Shown here: piece after piece, positions 8,409 to 16,247 of the stretch
Numbering within the stretch: the first letter of the stretch is position 1
Layout: each line of letters starts with the position of its first letter
NCBI RefSeq assembly: GCF_016863655.1
Contig: NZ_BOPH01000053.1
Span: 124,001-188,000 of the forward strand
Source of the DNA: Virgisporangium ochraceum
GTDB taxonomy: Bacteria > Actinomycetota > Actinomycetes > Mycobacteriales > Micromonosporaceae
DNA: 64,000 nucleotides
Direction of reading: 5' to 3'
Made by a program: the position numbers and the translations under genes
Notes under the pieces: model-generated
The model's input: the letters and a program-made list of their open reading frames with translations, nothing else
What the model was told of the DNA's origin: nothing
Databases searched by the model: none

Positions 8409-9097
8409 GGCGCTACGGGTTCCGCGGGTTCCGCCGGTTCCGCGGGCTTCCGCGCGAACAGGAAGGCCTGCGGGACCTTCTCGGCGAGGAACGGATGCAC
8501 CTCCGGCTCGCGTACGAGCGTCGCCCGCACCGGCAGGCCGGCGTCGGCGAGCAGGGCCGCCACGCGCTCCGGCGGGCGGCGGTGGAACGTGAGTGCGATC
8601 TCGTGGCCGAAGGCCTCGGTGCGCTCGCCGGTCTCGTCGCCGACCTGGAACGCCAGCACCGCGTGGCCACCGGGCTTCAGCACGCGGCGAAACTCCGCGA
8701 ACACCGCGGGCAGGTGCCCGTCGGGCACGTGGATGATCGAGTACCAGGCGCAGATCCCGCCGAGGGAGGCGTCCGGCAGGTCGAGAGCCGTCATCGTGCC
8801 GACCTCGAACCGCAGGTGCGGGTGCAGGTCCCGCGCCACCTCGACCATGCCGGGCGACAGGTCGACCCCGAACACGTCGACGCCCCGGCCGGCGAGGTAC
8901 GCGCTGATGCGTCCGGGCCCGGCGCCGACGTCGGCGACCCGGCCGCCGCCCTCCGCCGCGACGAGCTCGGCGAACGCGGTGAGGACCGCGCGGTCGAGCA
9001 CCTTGACGTCCAGCTCGTCGCCGAGGAGGGCGGCGTACTCGGCCGCGACCGTGTCGTAGGACGAACGGGTGGTGCCCAGGAAGTCGGCCGTGGTCAT
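8405..9097 (-). CDS. Class I SAM-dependent methyltransferase
   Basis: 230 residues with the Rossmann SAM-binding motif VADVGAGPGRISAYLAG (about residues 53-69), the acidic ribose-binding loop FGVDLSPGMVEVARD, and the post-motif RVLKPGGHAVLAFQVGDE. It resembles Methyltransf_11/25 proteins acting on small molecules; the substrate is unknown. The C-terminus ends in a short PAEPAEPAEP repeat. ATG at 9097. It is translationally coupled to the SPOUT gene downstream and transcribed divergently from the acetyltransferase gene, across a 59-base gap with AT-rich GATATAGG on this strand as a possible -10. Confidence 0.88.
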   Translation of the reverse strand: MTTADFLGTTRSSYDTVAAEYAALLGDELDVKVLDRAVLTAFAELVAAEGGGRVADVGAGPGRISAYLAGRGVDVFGVDLSPGMVEVARDLHPHLRFEVGTMTALDLPDASLGGICAWYSIIHVPDGHLPAVFAEFRRVLKPGGHAVLAFQVGDETGERTEAFGHEIALTFHRRPPERVAALLADAGLPVRATLVREPEVHPFLAEKVPQAFLFARKPAEPAEPAEPVAP

Positions 9098-9156
9098 GAC
9101 GAAGGACCCTATATCCGGTGGCCGGCCGGGCCGAACACGCCATACAGTGGCCGGCC

Positions 9157-10020
9157 ATGGACATCGTCACGCTGCGCCGGGCCGACGTCACCGACACGCA
9201 CCTGGCCGAGCTCGGCGAGTTCATCGCCGTCCGCAACGCCGACCGCACCCGCAACATCGGTTACCTCGGCGAGGAACCGGCCGATGTCACGGCCGAGCTG
9301 GCCGAGCTGGAAGGCGACTTCACGTTCGCGGTCGCGCGCGGTTCCGGGGGCGAACTCGTGGGGACGCTCGGCATGGAGTGGGACCCGGAGGTCGGGCGGG
9401 CGTGGGTCCTCGGTCCGTGGGCCGACACCCCCGGGCAGATGGACCGGCTCTACGCCGCCGTCGATGCCACCGTGCCGGTCACCATCGGCGAACGGGAGCT
9501 GTTCTGCGACGCCCGCAACACCGCGTTGGCGGCGTTCGCCGAGCGGCACGGCTTCGGCGAGCCGAAACCGCACGCGATCCTCCGGTTCGAACGGGCCGAC
9601 CTGGCCGGCCTGGCACCGGTGACCCTCCCGACGCTCACGCCCCCGTACGAGGGCCAGTTCGCGGCCCTGCACGACCGGGCGTTCCCGGGTACCCACTCCC
9701 CCGCCTCCGCGCTGCTGGCGAGCGGCCAGCCGGTCTGGGTCGAGGTCTCCGGCACCGAACTGCTCGGATACGTGACGCTGAAGCTGCGTCCCGAGCACGA
9801 CGACGCCCAGATCGACTACGTCGCCGTCGACGAGACCGCGCGGGGCAAGGGTGTCGGCGGCCGGCTCGTGGTGGCCGCGCTGCACCTGGCCTTCGCCGAC
9901 GAGCGGATCACCCGGATGGACCTGGTGACCGACAACCCGGTGACGCGGCGGCTGTACGAACGGGTCGGGTTCACGCTGCTGCAGGACATGCGCAGCTACC
10001 GCAAGGACGTCTCGGTCTGA
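9157..10020 (+). CDS. GNAT acetyltransferase with two tandem GNAT-like domains
   Basis: 287 residues. The N-terminal half (1 to ~150) is a degenerate GNAT fold. The C-terminal half has the acetyl-CoA loop: IDYVAVDETARGKGVGGRL (R/Q-x-x-G-x-G/A signature), followed by DLVTDNPVTRRLYERVGF, typical of motif B. The acceptor is unknown. ATG 9157 is preferred over 9118: the upstream bases contain CATACAGT, a plausible -10, and the domain starts immediately after MDIVTLRRAD, so the message may be nearly leaderless. Confidence 0.88.
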   Translation: MDIVTLRRADVTDTHLAELGEFIAVRNADRTRNIGYLGEEPADVTAELAELEGDFTFAVARGSGGELVGTLGMEWDPEVGRAWVLGPWADTPGQMDRLYAAVDATVPVTIGERELFCDARNTALAAFAERHGFGEPKPHAILRFERADLAGLAPVTLPTLTPPYEGQFAALHDRAFPGTHSPASALLASGQPVWVEVSGTELLGYVTLKLRPEHDDAQIDYVAVDETARGKGVGGRLVVAALHLAFADERITRMDLVTDNPVTRRLYERVGFTLLQDMRSYRKDVSV

Positions 10021-10187
10021 AGAACGGCGCTTCTCGCCGGCTGCGCCGGCTTCCGCCTGCCGCGCAGGCGGCGGATGGCCCGTGCCATGCCGGCGAACAG
10101 CCGGCCCGCGGTGGCGTCGGTGGTGCGGCGGTCGCGTTCGGGCATCGTCGACACCCAGAGCAGCGCGGCAATGTGGGGATCGTTCAT
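9996..10187 (-). CDS. Possible small basic protein (63 aa)
   Basis: Reads MNDPHIAALLWVSTMPERD and then a very basic region (RRLRGRRKPAQPARS). GAAGGAG stands 8 bases before the ATG, which supports translation. Against it, the 3' third overlaps the end of the acetyltransferase gene and two hairpins that would serve as that gene's terminator. No family recognised. Confidence 0.4.
   Translation of the reverse strand: MNDPHIAALLWVSTMPERDRRTTDATAGRLFAGMARAIRRLRGRRKPAQPARSAVLQTETSLR
10036..10070 (+). terminator. Tandem hairpins after the GNAT gene
   Basis: GCCGG 10036-10040 pairs with CCGGC 10046-10050, and CGCCTGC 10054-10060 pairs with GCAGGCG 10064-10070. They begin 16 bases past the stop codon. 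There is no T-run, as is common in high-G+C actinobacteria. Confidence 0.45.
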
Positions 10188-10258
10188 CGGAGCGGCTCCT
10201 TCGCTGGATCACTGTCGTGTCCTTGACGCAGCCGTCCGTTGAAATCGACACCCCTCGC

Positions 10259-10981
10259 CTACATGACTGTGAGTACCACCGCTGTCGCGTTGTCGTGACC
10301 GCCGGCCGCCGCGGCGTCGGCGAGCAGCCGTCCGACCGCCTCGTCCGGTGTGCCGGTTCCGCCGAGCACCTCGGCCAGCCGCCGGTACGGCACCTGCTCG
10401 GCGATGCCGTCGGTGCACAGGAGGAGCACGTCGCCGGCCCGCAGCGCGACGTTCATCAGGTCCGCCTCCGGCTCGCCCGGATGGCCGACGTAGCGGGTCA
10501 GGTGGTAGCGGTCGCGGGCCGCCTGCGGCGACCCGAACGGGTACCAGCCGTTGACGGCGCCGAGCCACGCCATGGTGTGGTCGACCGTGAGCTGCTCCAG
10601 CAGCCCGCCGCGCCACCGGTAGGCCCGCGAGTCTCCGATGTGGACGATCCACGCCGCGTCGGGGTCGCACCCGACGAGCGCGGTCAACGTGCACCCGGTC
10701 AGCTCGCCGAGGCCGGCGCCGGCACGGCGCACCTGCCGCTGCGCGTCGGCCACCGCCGCCCGCAGCGCGCCGGCCTCCGGCCGGGCCGCGGCCACGAACG
10801 TGTCGACGGCGGTCCGCCCGGCCACCGCGCTCCCGCGGCCGGCTCCCATCCCGTCGGCCACGACGGCGACCCGCCTGCCGACGTCGACGTGCGTCACGTC
10901 GAAGTTCGCCGGATACCGCTGTCCGACGTCGGTACCGGCCGCCACGGCCAGCCGCCGCGCTCCCACCACGAAACCGTCCAC
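10259..10981 (-). CDS. PP2C-type Ser/Thr protein phosphatase
   Basis: Mn/Mg-dependent phosphatase, likely reversing Ser/Thr-kinase signalling in the cytoplasm. The 240 residues show the PP2C metal-site motifs in order: VVADGMGAGRG (motif 2), HIGDSRAYRWR, LLLCTDGIAEQV and GGHDNATAVVL (final Asp/Asn metal ligands). It has no membrane segment or sensory domain, so it is the minimal soluble type. The GTG start at 10981 has no close Shine-Dalgarno sequence; an in-frame start a little later is possible. It lies downstream of the DUF4190 gene, separated by a hairpin at 11001-11029. No kinase gene is adjacent. Confidence 0.9.
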   Translation of the reverse strand: MDGFVVGARRLAVAAGTDVGQRYPANFDVTHVDVGRRVAVVADGMGAGRGSAVAGRTAVDTFVAAARPEAGALRAAVADAQRQVRRAGAGLGELTGCTLTALVGCDPDAAWIVHIGDSRAYRWRGGLLEQLTVDHTMAWLGAVNGWYPFGSPQAARDRYHLTRYVGHPGEPEADLMNVALRAGDVLLLCTDGIAEQVPYRRLAEVLGGTGTPDEAVGRLLADAAAAGGHDNATAVVLTVM

Positions 10982-11000
10982 GGTGCATTCAACCGCGAAC

Positions 11001-11029
11001 GCCCGGCCTCCGCGGAACGGAGACCGGGC
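11001..11029 (-). terminator. Hairpin between DUF4190 gene and phosphatase
   Basis: GCCCGGCCTCCG 11001-11012 pairs with CGGAGACCGGGC 11018-11029 with one mismatch and a 5-base loop. It begins 17 bases beyond the stop of the DUF4190 gene, so it probably ends that transcript or reduces read-through into the phosphatase. Confidence 0.5.
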
Positions 11030-11045
11030 GCGTCGCGGGCCGGTG

Positions 11046-11309
11046 TCAGGTCGTGGTGGTGCCGGCCGAGAGCGCCAGCGCGAACACGAGGACGAACCAC
11101 AGGACGCCCAGCACCGTGAACACGATGCCGAGCCAGAAGCCGGCCTTCGCCAGGCCCATTCCCTCTTCGCCGGTCTGGGCGATCTGCTTCTTCGCCACCG
11201 CGCCGAAGACGATTCCGAGCGGCGAGAAGACGAACGCGAAGACCAGGGCGAGAATCGCCATGGTGTTGGTGCTTCGGGTGGTGGCCGGTGCCTGCGTCGG
11301 CGCTGCCAT
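11046..11309 (-). CDS. DUF4190-type small membrane protein
   Basis: 87 residues with two membrane spans: AILALVFAFVFSPLGIVFG (~18-36) and FWLGIVFTVLGVLWFVLVF (~58-76), linked by a short polar loop (AKKQIAQTGEEGMGLAK). The N-terminus is Ala/Pro/Thr-rich and disordered. The layout matches DUF4190, common in actinobacteria and of unknown function. ATG 11309 follows GAGGGAGG with good spacing. It is divergent from the AraC gene; the 72-base gap should hold both promoters (GATAAACT at 11367-11374 is a candidate -10 for the AraC gene). Confidence 0.85.
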   Translation of the reverse strand: MAAPTQAPATTRSTNTMAILALVFAFVFSPLGIVFGAVAKKQIAQTGEEGMGLAKAGFWLGIVFTVLGVLWFVLVFALALSAGTTTT

Positions 11310-11381
11310 CGTCGGGCCTCCCTCTAGTGGACCTCGGAACGTTGGAGATCCAGTACCCCGACGGATCGATAAACTAACCGG

Positions 11382-12176
11382 GTGACGCACGTTCATTCCG
11401 TGCCCGTCAACACCCAGCCCGAGCCGTGCGAGACGGTCGGCCGGCGGCCGGCCGCCGCGCTGCGGCCGTACGTCGTCGGGTACAGCGGTTTCCGCAGCGG
11501 ATCGGGGGCCGCCCTGCCGCACCGCGTTCTGCCGCTGAACCTCACGGTGGCGATCGTCGATCTCACCGGCGAGGCCCGGGTGGTCACCGGTCCACGCGCC
11601 ACGCCGGCCGTGTTCCGGGAACCGGTGTGGCGCAGCGGTGTCACGGTCGGCTTCACACCGCTCGGGGTGCGGGCGCTGCTCGGCCTCCCGGCGCCCGAGC
11701 TGGTCGGCCGCACCGTGCCGCTGCCCGACCTGCTCGCCGGCGGCGACGCGGAACTGGTCGACCGGCTCCGCGCCCTCCCGCTCTGGGCCGACCGGTTCGC
11801 GTCCCTCGACGCGTTCCTGTCGCGGCGGCTCGCACCGGTCGAGGCCGATCCGTTGGTCACGCACGCGTGGTGGCAACTGCAGGTGGACCGCGTGCGCGTC
11901 GGCGCCCTCGCCCAACGGCTCGCCGTCAGCAGGCGTCACCTCGAGACCGGGTTCCGGCGGGAGATCGGGGTGACACCCGGCACCGTCGGCCGGATCGCCC
12001 GGTTCCAGCACGCGGTCGGGCTGCTCGCGCGGGGGTCGGCGCCGCTGCACGAGACCGCGGTCGACAGCGGGTACGCCGACCAGCCGCACTTCACCCGCGA
12101 GATCCGGGCGATGAGCGGGCTCACGCCCACCGAGCTGTGCGCATTCCTTCAATACCGCGACCCGGTGCGTCGCTAG
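11382..12176 (+). CDS. AraC-family transcriptional regulator
   Basis: 264 residues. The N-terminal ~150 residues resemble the DUF6597 ligand/partner domain (AAALRPYVVGYSGFR, TVGFTPLGVRALLG). The C-terminal third is the double helix-turn-helix of AraC proteins: VGALAQRLAVSRRHLETGFR and DSGYADQPHFTREIRAMSG. The ligand is unknown. The gene ends 9 bases before the SDR gene, so the two probably share a transcript and the SDR may be a target or functional partner. GTG 11382 is close to an AT-rich -10-like element, compatible with a very short leader. Confidence 0.9.
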   Translation: MTHVHSVPVNTQPEPCETVGRRPAAALRPYVVGYSGFRSGSGAALPHRVLPLNLTVAIVDLTGEARVVTGPRATPAVFREPVWRSGVTVGFTPLGVRALLGLPAPELVGRTVPLPDLLAGGDAELVDRLRALPLWADRFASLDAFLSRRLAPVEADPLVTHAWWQLQVDRVRVGALAQRLAVSRRHLETGFRREIGVTPGTVGRIARFQHAVGLLARGSAPLHETAVDSGYADQPHFTREIRAMSGLTPTELCAFLQYRDPVRR

Positions 12177-12185
12177 CCTGGCGGC

Positions 12186-12917
12186 ATGACGCGTGACGGC
12201 GGAACGTTCGAGGGCAGAACGGCACTGGTCACCGGTGGCTCCCGCGGCATCGGCCGGGCGATCGTGCGACGGCTGGCCGGGCTCGGCGCCTCCGTCGTGT
12301 TCACCTACCGGGAGAGCCGCGCGGCCGCCGACGACCTGGCCGCGGAGGTCGGCGCGACCGCGGTGCAGGCCGACCAGGCCGATCCCGCGTGCCTCGACGC
12401 GATGTTCGCACCGGTTGCCGGCGGCCTCGACATCCTCGTGAACAACGCGGCGATCAACCCGCACGTCGCGATCGCCGACGTCAACGCCGCCGACTTCGAC
12501 CGCGTGTTCATGGTGAACGTGAAGGTTCCGGCGCTCGCGATGGCCCGGGCCGCGACCCTGTTGCGCGACAACGGCCGCGTCATCAACCTGTCGACGTTGA
12601 ACACGGTGGTGCCGGCGCCCGGATCCGCGCTGTACATCGCCTCGAAGGGCGCGCTGGAGCAGTTCACGGCGGTGGCCGCGCGGGAGTTCGGCCCGCGCGG
12701 CATCACCGTCAACACCGTCTCCCCCGGCGCGACCGACACCGACCTGCTGCGCGCCAGCAACCCGCCGGAGGCGTTGGAGCGGAACGCGGCGCTCACGGCA
12801 CTGCGCCGCCTGGGGCAGCCCGACGACATCGCCGCCGTGGTCGCGTTCCTCGCCGGCCCGGACTCCGGCTGGATCACCGGCCAGAACATCCGGGCCACCG
12901 GAGGCCTTCTCGTCTAG
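12186..12917 (+). CDS. SDR-family NAD(P)-dependent oxidoreductase
   Basis: 243-residue classical short-chain dehydrogenase. Visible: the dinucleotide motif TGGSRGIGRAI (~18-28), structural NNAA (~85), catalytic Ser in INLSTLNTV, the YxxxK pair in YIASKGALEQ, and the C-terminal GWITGQNIRATGG. The FTYRES stretch after beta-2, with an Arg, favours NADPH. It is close to FabG-like 3-oxoacyl reductases but the substrate is unknown. It follows the AraC gene by 9 bases and is followed by the long hairpin at 12997-13047. Confidence 0.93.
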   Translation: MTRDGGTFEGRTALVTGGSRGIGRAIVRRLAGLGASVVFTYRESRAAADDLAAEVGATAVQADQADPACLDAMFAPVAGGLDILVNNAAINPHVAIADVNAADFDRVFMVNVKVPALAMARAATLLRDNGRVINLSTLNTVVPAPGSALYIASKGALEQFTAVAAREFGPRGITVNTVSPGATDTDLLRASNPPEALERNAALTALRRLGQPDDIAAVVAFLAGPDSGWITGQNIRATGGLLV

Positions 12918-12996
12918 CGCCGCCTCGGACCCGGCTCTCGCCACTGCCCTGAAATGGGTCTGGACGATCTATTCCGAGGGCTCGGATCATGAGCGA

Positions 12997-13047
12997 GTGG
13001 GAGGTTATCAACATCAACAAGCGTTTTTGATGTTGATAGCCTCCCAC
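12997..13047. terminator. Exceptionally long, AT-rich hairpin (bidirectional terminator?)
   Basis: Left arm 12997-13017 and right arm 13027-13047 pair over 21 bases with a single G-T wobble and a 9-base loop. The core of each arm (TATCAACATCAA and its complement) is far richer in A/T than anything around it. It sits between the convergent SDR and VWA genes, so it could terminate both transcripts. The loop-proximal T-run favours termination of the plus-strand transcript. Composition and perfection also fit a remnant of a small inverted-repeat element. Confidence 0.6.
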
Positions 13048-13110
13048 CCTGCGTGCCGCCGACGACCTACGGCATCGCGGTCCCGGCCGCCTGCACCTGG
13101 TCACCACCGC

Positions 13111-13160
13111 GGCCGGCCCAGCGGCGCGGCCGGCCCAGCGGCGCGGCCGGACTAGCGGCG
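13111..13160. repeat. 17-base tandem repeat across the VWA stop codon
   Basis: GGCCGGCCCAGCGGCGC occurs at 13111-13127 and 13128-13144, followed by a diverged third copy that contains the stop codon of the VWA gene (CTA at 13152-13154, minus-strand TAG). On the minus strand the stop-containing copy reads CGCTAG while the two downstream copies read CGCTGG. Confidence 0.7.
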
Positions 13161-14639
13161 GAGCTGGTTGGCGCGCGCGATGACCGTCGCGAGATCGGCC
13201 ACCGCCGGGTCGCCGGTGCGCTCGCCCGCCGAGCGCGCGATCCGCTCCAGGTCGGCCAGGTTCACCTGGTAGCCCTGTGCGCTGGTTCCGCGCAGCGTCT
13301 CGGCGAGGTACGCGGCCGAGTACGTCACGGCGAACCGCGGCGCCGCCGTCGCGAACGCGCCGTTCAGGTCGGACACGCGCACGGTGCGGTACGCCTCCGA
13401 TGGGCGGCGGTCGGACGGGTTCAGCCACCGCACGTCGACCCTCGCGGCCTGGGCGCCGCCGTCGACACCGGCGGCGAGCCGCACCTCGTACAGCGCCGTG
13501 ACGCTGTGCCCCGGGCCGACCTCGCCACCGTCGACGGAGTCGTCGCGGAACTGGTTGTCGGCGACGGCACGGTTCTCGTACCCGATGAGGCGGTACGACG
13601 TCACCGTCTTCGGGTCGAACACGACCTGCACCTTGGCGTCGAGCGCGCGCACGGTGAGGTTGGCCGGCAACCGGCGCACGAACACGTCGCGCGCCTGCTG
13701 CGGATCGCTGACGTAGACGACGAAGCCGTCGCCGCCGTCGGCGAGCGACTCCATCAGCGTGTCGCCGTAGCTGCTGCCCACACCGACGCCGAGCAGCGCG
13801 ATCCGCTTGGCCGCCTGCTCCTTCACCTGGGCCAGGATCTGGTCGGCCGACGTCGATCCGGTGTTGGCCAACCCGTCGGACAGCACGATCACGCGGTTCG
13901 ACGTCCCCTCGCGGAAGCCGGCGCGCGCGGTGTCGTAGCCGAGCGTGAGTCCCGCGGCGAGATTCGTGCTCGCCTCGGTCTTCAACGAGGTGACCGCGGC
14001 GTGCAGCGGCGCTCGGTCGGAGACGCGGGTCATCGGCTGCACCACGCGGGCGCCGCTGCTGAACGTCACGATCGCGACGGCGTCGGTCGGGCGGAGCTGG
14101 TCGATGAGCGTATGCAACGCGTCCTGCACGAGGTCGAGCCGGCCGGTCTCCGCCATCGACCCGGACACGTCGATGACGAACGTGAGCGTGGCGTCGGCGC
14201 GCGCCTCGTCGGACCGGGTCTGCAGCCCGACCCGCATCAGCCGCACGTCGCCGGTGTGCGTGTGCGCCTCGGGCAGCCGGGCGCCGTCGGAGTGCACGGC
14301 GAAGCCGTCGCCGTCCGGCTCCGCGTAGTCCTGGTCGAACGCGTTGACGAACTCCTCCGGGCGCACGTCGGACGCGAGCGGCAACTGTCCACTGAGGATC
14401 TTCCGGCGCGCGTAGGTGTAGGAGGCCGTGTCGATGTCGACGGCGAACGTCGACCGCGGGTCCTCGGCGGTCGACGCCGCGCCGCCGGCGGCCTGGTCCT
14501 GCGCGCCGGGAAGCGGAGCGCTGTCGGCGCTTCCGCCGTCGGTGGCGCCGCAGCCGGCGAGGACGACCACGGTCACGGCGGCCCCCGCGACCGCCGCCAG
14601 GGCACGATGGACACGATGGGATGAGCGTCGGATGGACAT
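13152..14639 (-). CDS. VWA-domain lipoprotein (YfbK-like)
   Basis: 495 residues. It has a lipoprotein signal (VVVLAGCGATDGG, lipobox Cys near residue 30), then a disordered Ala/Gly/Asp stretch, an N-terminal VWF_A_N-like segment (FAVDIDTASYTYARR), and a von Willebrand A domain with the MIDAS motif DVSGSMAETGR plus NLAAGLTLG and VIVLSDGLANTG. The C-terminal ~180 residues resemble DUF3520 (VDVRWLNPSDRR, AYLAETLRG). It is probably anchored outside the membrane and binds a partner through its metal site. ATG 14639 is preceded by GGGAGGA. Its C-terminal codons lie within a tandem repeat. Confidence 0.9.
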   Translation of the reverse strand: MSIRRSSHRVHRALAAVAGAAVTVVVLAGCGATDGGSADSAPLPGAQDQAAGGAASTAEDPRSTFAVDIDTASYTYARRKILSGQLPLASDVRPEEFVNAFDQDYAEPDGDGFAVHSDGARLPEAHTHTGDVRLMRVGLQTRSDEARADATLTFVIDVSGSMAETGRLDLVQDALHTLIDQLRPTDAVAIVTFSSGARVVQPMTRVSDRAPLHAAVTSLKTEASTNLAAGLTLGYDTARAGFREGTSNRVIVLSDGLANTGSTSADQILAQVKEQAAKRIALLGVGVGSSYGDTLMESLADGGDGFVVYVSDPQQARDVFVRRLPANLTVRALDAKVQVVFDPKTVTSYRLIGYENRAVADNQFRDDSVDGGEVGPGHSVTALYEVRLAAGVDGGAQAARVDVRWLNPSDRRPSEAYRTVRVSDLNGAFATAAPRFAVTYSAAYLAETLRGTSAQGYQVNLADLERIARSAGERTGDPAVADLATVIARANQLRR

Positions 14640-14766
14640 CGTTCCTCCCTTGGTACAGGTGCCGATCCGACGCGGCGTCGCGGGCACGGGTTCCGGCCGT
14701 GTCCGAGTCGTGTCCGTGTGCTGTTGCCGTGACCTTCCCGTGCGGCAACCGTGATGCGGCCGGCCG

Positions 14767-15567
14767 CTAGCGTTTGCGGCCCACCCCGCCGAAGACGTCG
14801 ACCTCGGCACCCTCGTCGTACCGCCACCGCGAGCACGACACGACGCCCGGTTCCAGCAGGTCCATCCCGTCGAAGAAACGGGCCAGCCGCTCGGGGGTGC
14901 GCAGGTAGATGCGCGCGCCGCCGGCGTCGTTCCAGCGCCGGACGGCCTCCTCCATGCGCTCGCCGGTGACCGCGTTCGTCGGGTGCTGCAGGGCGAGGTA
15001 GCTGCCCGACGGAACCGCGTCGAGGACGCGCCGCACGGCCGCGTGCGCCTCGTCGTCGTCGCCGATGTAGTGCAGCACACCGAGCAGCATGACGCCGACG
15101 GGCTTGTCGAGGTCGAGCGTCCGGCGGGCCCGCTCGATGATCGCGTCGGGCTCGCGGAGGTCGCCCTCGATGTAGTCGGTGGAGCCTTCCGTGGACCCGG
15201 CGAGCAGCGCCCGGGCGTGCACGAGCACCAGGGGATCGTTGTCCACGTACACGACCCGCGCGTCGGGCGCGATCCGCTGCGCGACCTCGTGGGTGTTGTC
15301 GGCGCTCGGCAACCCGGTGCCGATGTCGAGGTACTGCCGCACACCGAGGTCGGCGGTCAGGTGGCGGACCACGCGGCCGAGGAACGCGCGGTCGGCCAGC
15401 GCGCACTCGACGATCTCGGGCAGGACCTCGCGGACCTGGTCGCCGACCACGCGGTCGATCTCGAAGTTGTCCGTGCCGCCGAGCCAGTAGTTCCAGATGC
15501 GGGCCGAGTGGGAGACCGAGGTGTCGATGCCAGCGGGGGGCGAGGTGTCGCGGGAGGCGTCAACCAT
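14767..15567 (-). CDS. DUF574 / S-adenosylmethionine-dependent methyltransferase
   Basis: 266 residues of the actinobacterial DUF574 family. Typical signatures: SARIWNYWLGGTDNFEIDR near the N-terminus, QYLDIGTGLPSADNTHEVAQ (SAM-binding), VVYVDNDPLVLVHARALL, GVMLLGVLHYIGDDDE and LQHPTNAVT. Family members are abundant in streptomycetes and related genera; the substrate is generally unknown. ATG 15567 is divergent from the tetR start with 46 bases between them, so a shared regulatory region is possible, although no obvious palindrome was seen there. Confidence 0.92.
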   Translation of the reverse strand: MVDASRDTSPPAGIDTSVSHSARIWNYWLGGTDNFEIDRVVGDQVREVLPEIVECALADRAFLGRVVRHLTADLGVRQYLDIGTGLPSADNTHEVAQRIAPDARVVYVDNDPLVLVHARALLAGSTEGSTDYIEGDLREPDAIIERARRTLDLDKPVGVMLLGVLHYIGDDDEAHAAVRRVLDAVPSGSYLALQHPTNAVTGERMEEAVRRWNDAGGARIYLRTPERLARFFDGMDLLEPGVVSCSRWRYDEGAEVDVFGGVGRKR

Positions 15568-15613
15568 GCCGCATCCTAAGCCGCCGCGACGCACCGCGGG
15601 GTACCGTGCGGGG

Positions 15614-16225
15614 ATGGCCGAGCCGACCACCCGCCCGCGGCGCCGCACGCAGGGGGAACGGCGGGCCGAGACCAAACGGCGGGTGCTCGACGCGGCCGTC
15701 GACTGCCTGGTGGAGGACGGTTACGCCAACCTCACGACCGGACGCGTCGCCGACCGGGCCGGTGTCTCCCGGGGCGCCCAGCTGCACCAGTACCCGACGC
15801 GGCAGGAGCTGGTCGTCGCCGCCATCGAGTACCTCGCCCAGCAGCGGGCGGTCGGGTTGCGTGAGGAGGCCGCCCGGCTGCCCGCCGACGCCGACCGCAT
15901 CGCGACCGCGCTGGCGCTGCTGTGGTCGCAGTTCTCCGGGCGGCTGTTCCAGGCCGGCATCGAGCTGATGGTCGCCGCCCGCACCGACCCGGTGCTCCGG
16001 GCCGCGCTCACCCCGTTCGAGCGCGAGCTGCGGCGGTTGTCGCGCGAGCTCGCCGCCGAGCTGTTCGGGCCGCGCGCGGTCGCGCATCCCGATTTCCGGG
16101 ACGTGGTGACGCTCGTGCTGAACTCGATGTACGGGATCGCGTTGCACCGCCTCATGCAGCCGACGTCGGCCGTCAAGCGTCAGCTCGTGCTGCTGGAACG
16201 GGTGGTGCGGCAGGCGCTCGGCTGA
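15614..16225 (+). CDS. TetR-family transcriptional regulator
   Basis: 203 residues. The N-terminal helix-turn-helix (RRVLDAAVDCLVEDGYANLT, then GRVADRAGVSRGAQLHQYPT) fits TetR, with the recognition helix ending in QLHQYPTRQELV. The C-terminal helical domain would bind an unknown, probably hydrophobic effector. It lies 22 bases from the convergent P450 stop; the P450/enoyl-CoA hydratase divergent promoter carries palindromes that are plausible targets. ATG 15614 follows GCGGGG. Confidence 0.9.
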   Translation: MAEPTTRPRRRTQGERRAETKRRVLDAAVDCLVEDGYANLTTGRVADRAGVSRGAQLHQYPTRQELVVAAIEYLAQQRAVGLREEAARLPADADRIATALALLWSQFSGRLFQAGIELMVAARTDPVLRAALTPFERELRRLSRELAAELFGPRAVAHPDFRDVVTLVLNSMYGIALHRLMQPTSAVKRQLVLLERVVRQALG

Positions 16226-16247
16226 GTCGCCTCTCCCGGCGACAGAT

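Noticed and set aside
12997..13047. DnaA-box or replication-origin reading of the TTATCAACA-like motif
   Set aside because: Only one near-match, within a hairpin arm; no cluster of boxes and no dnaA/dnaN genes nearby.
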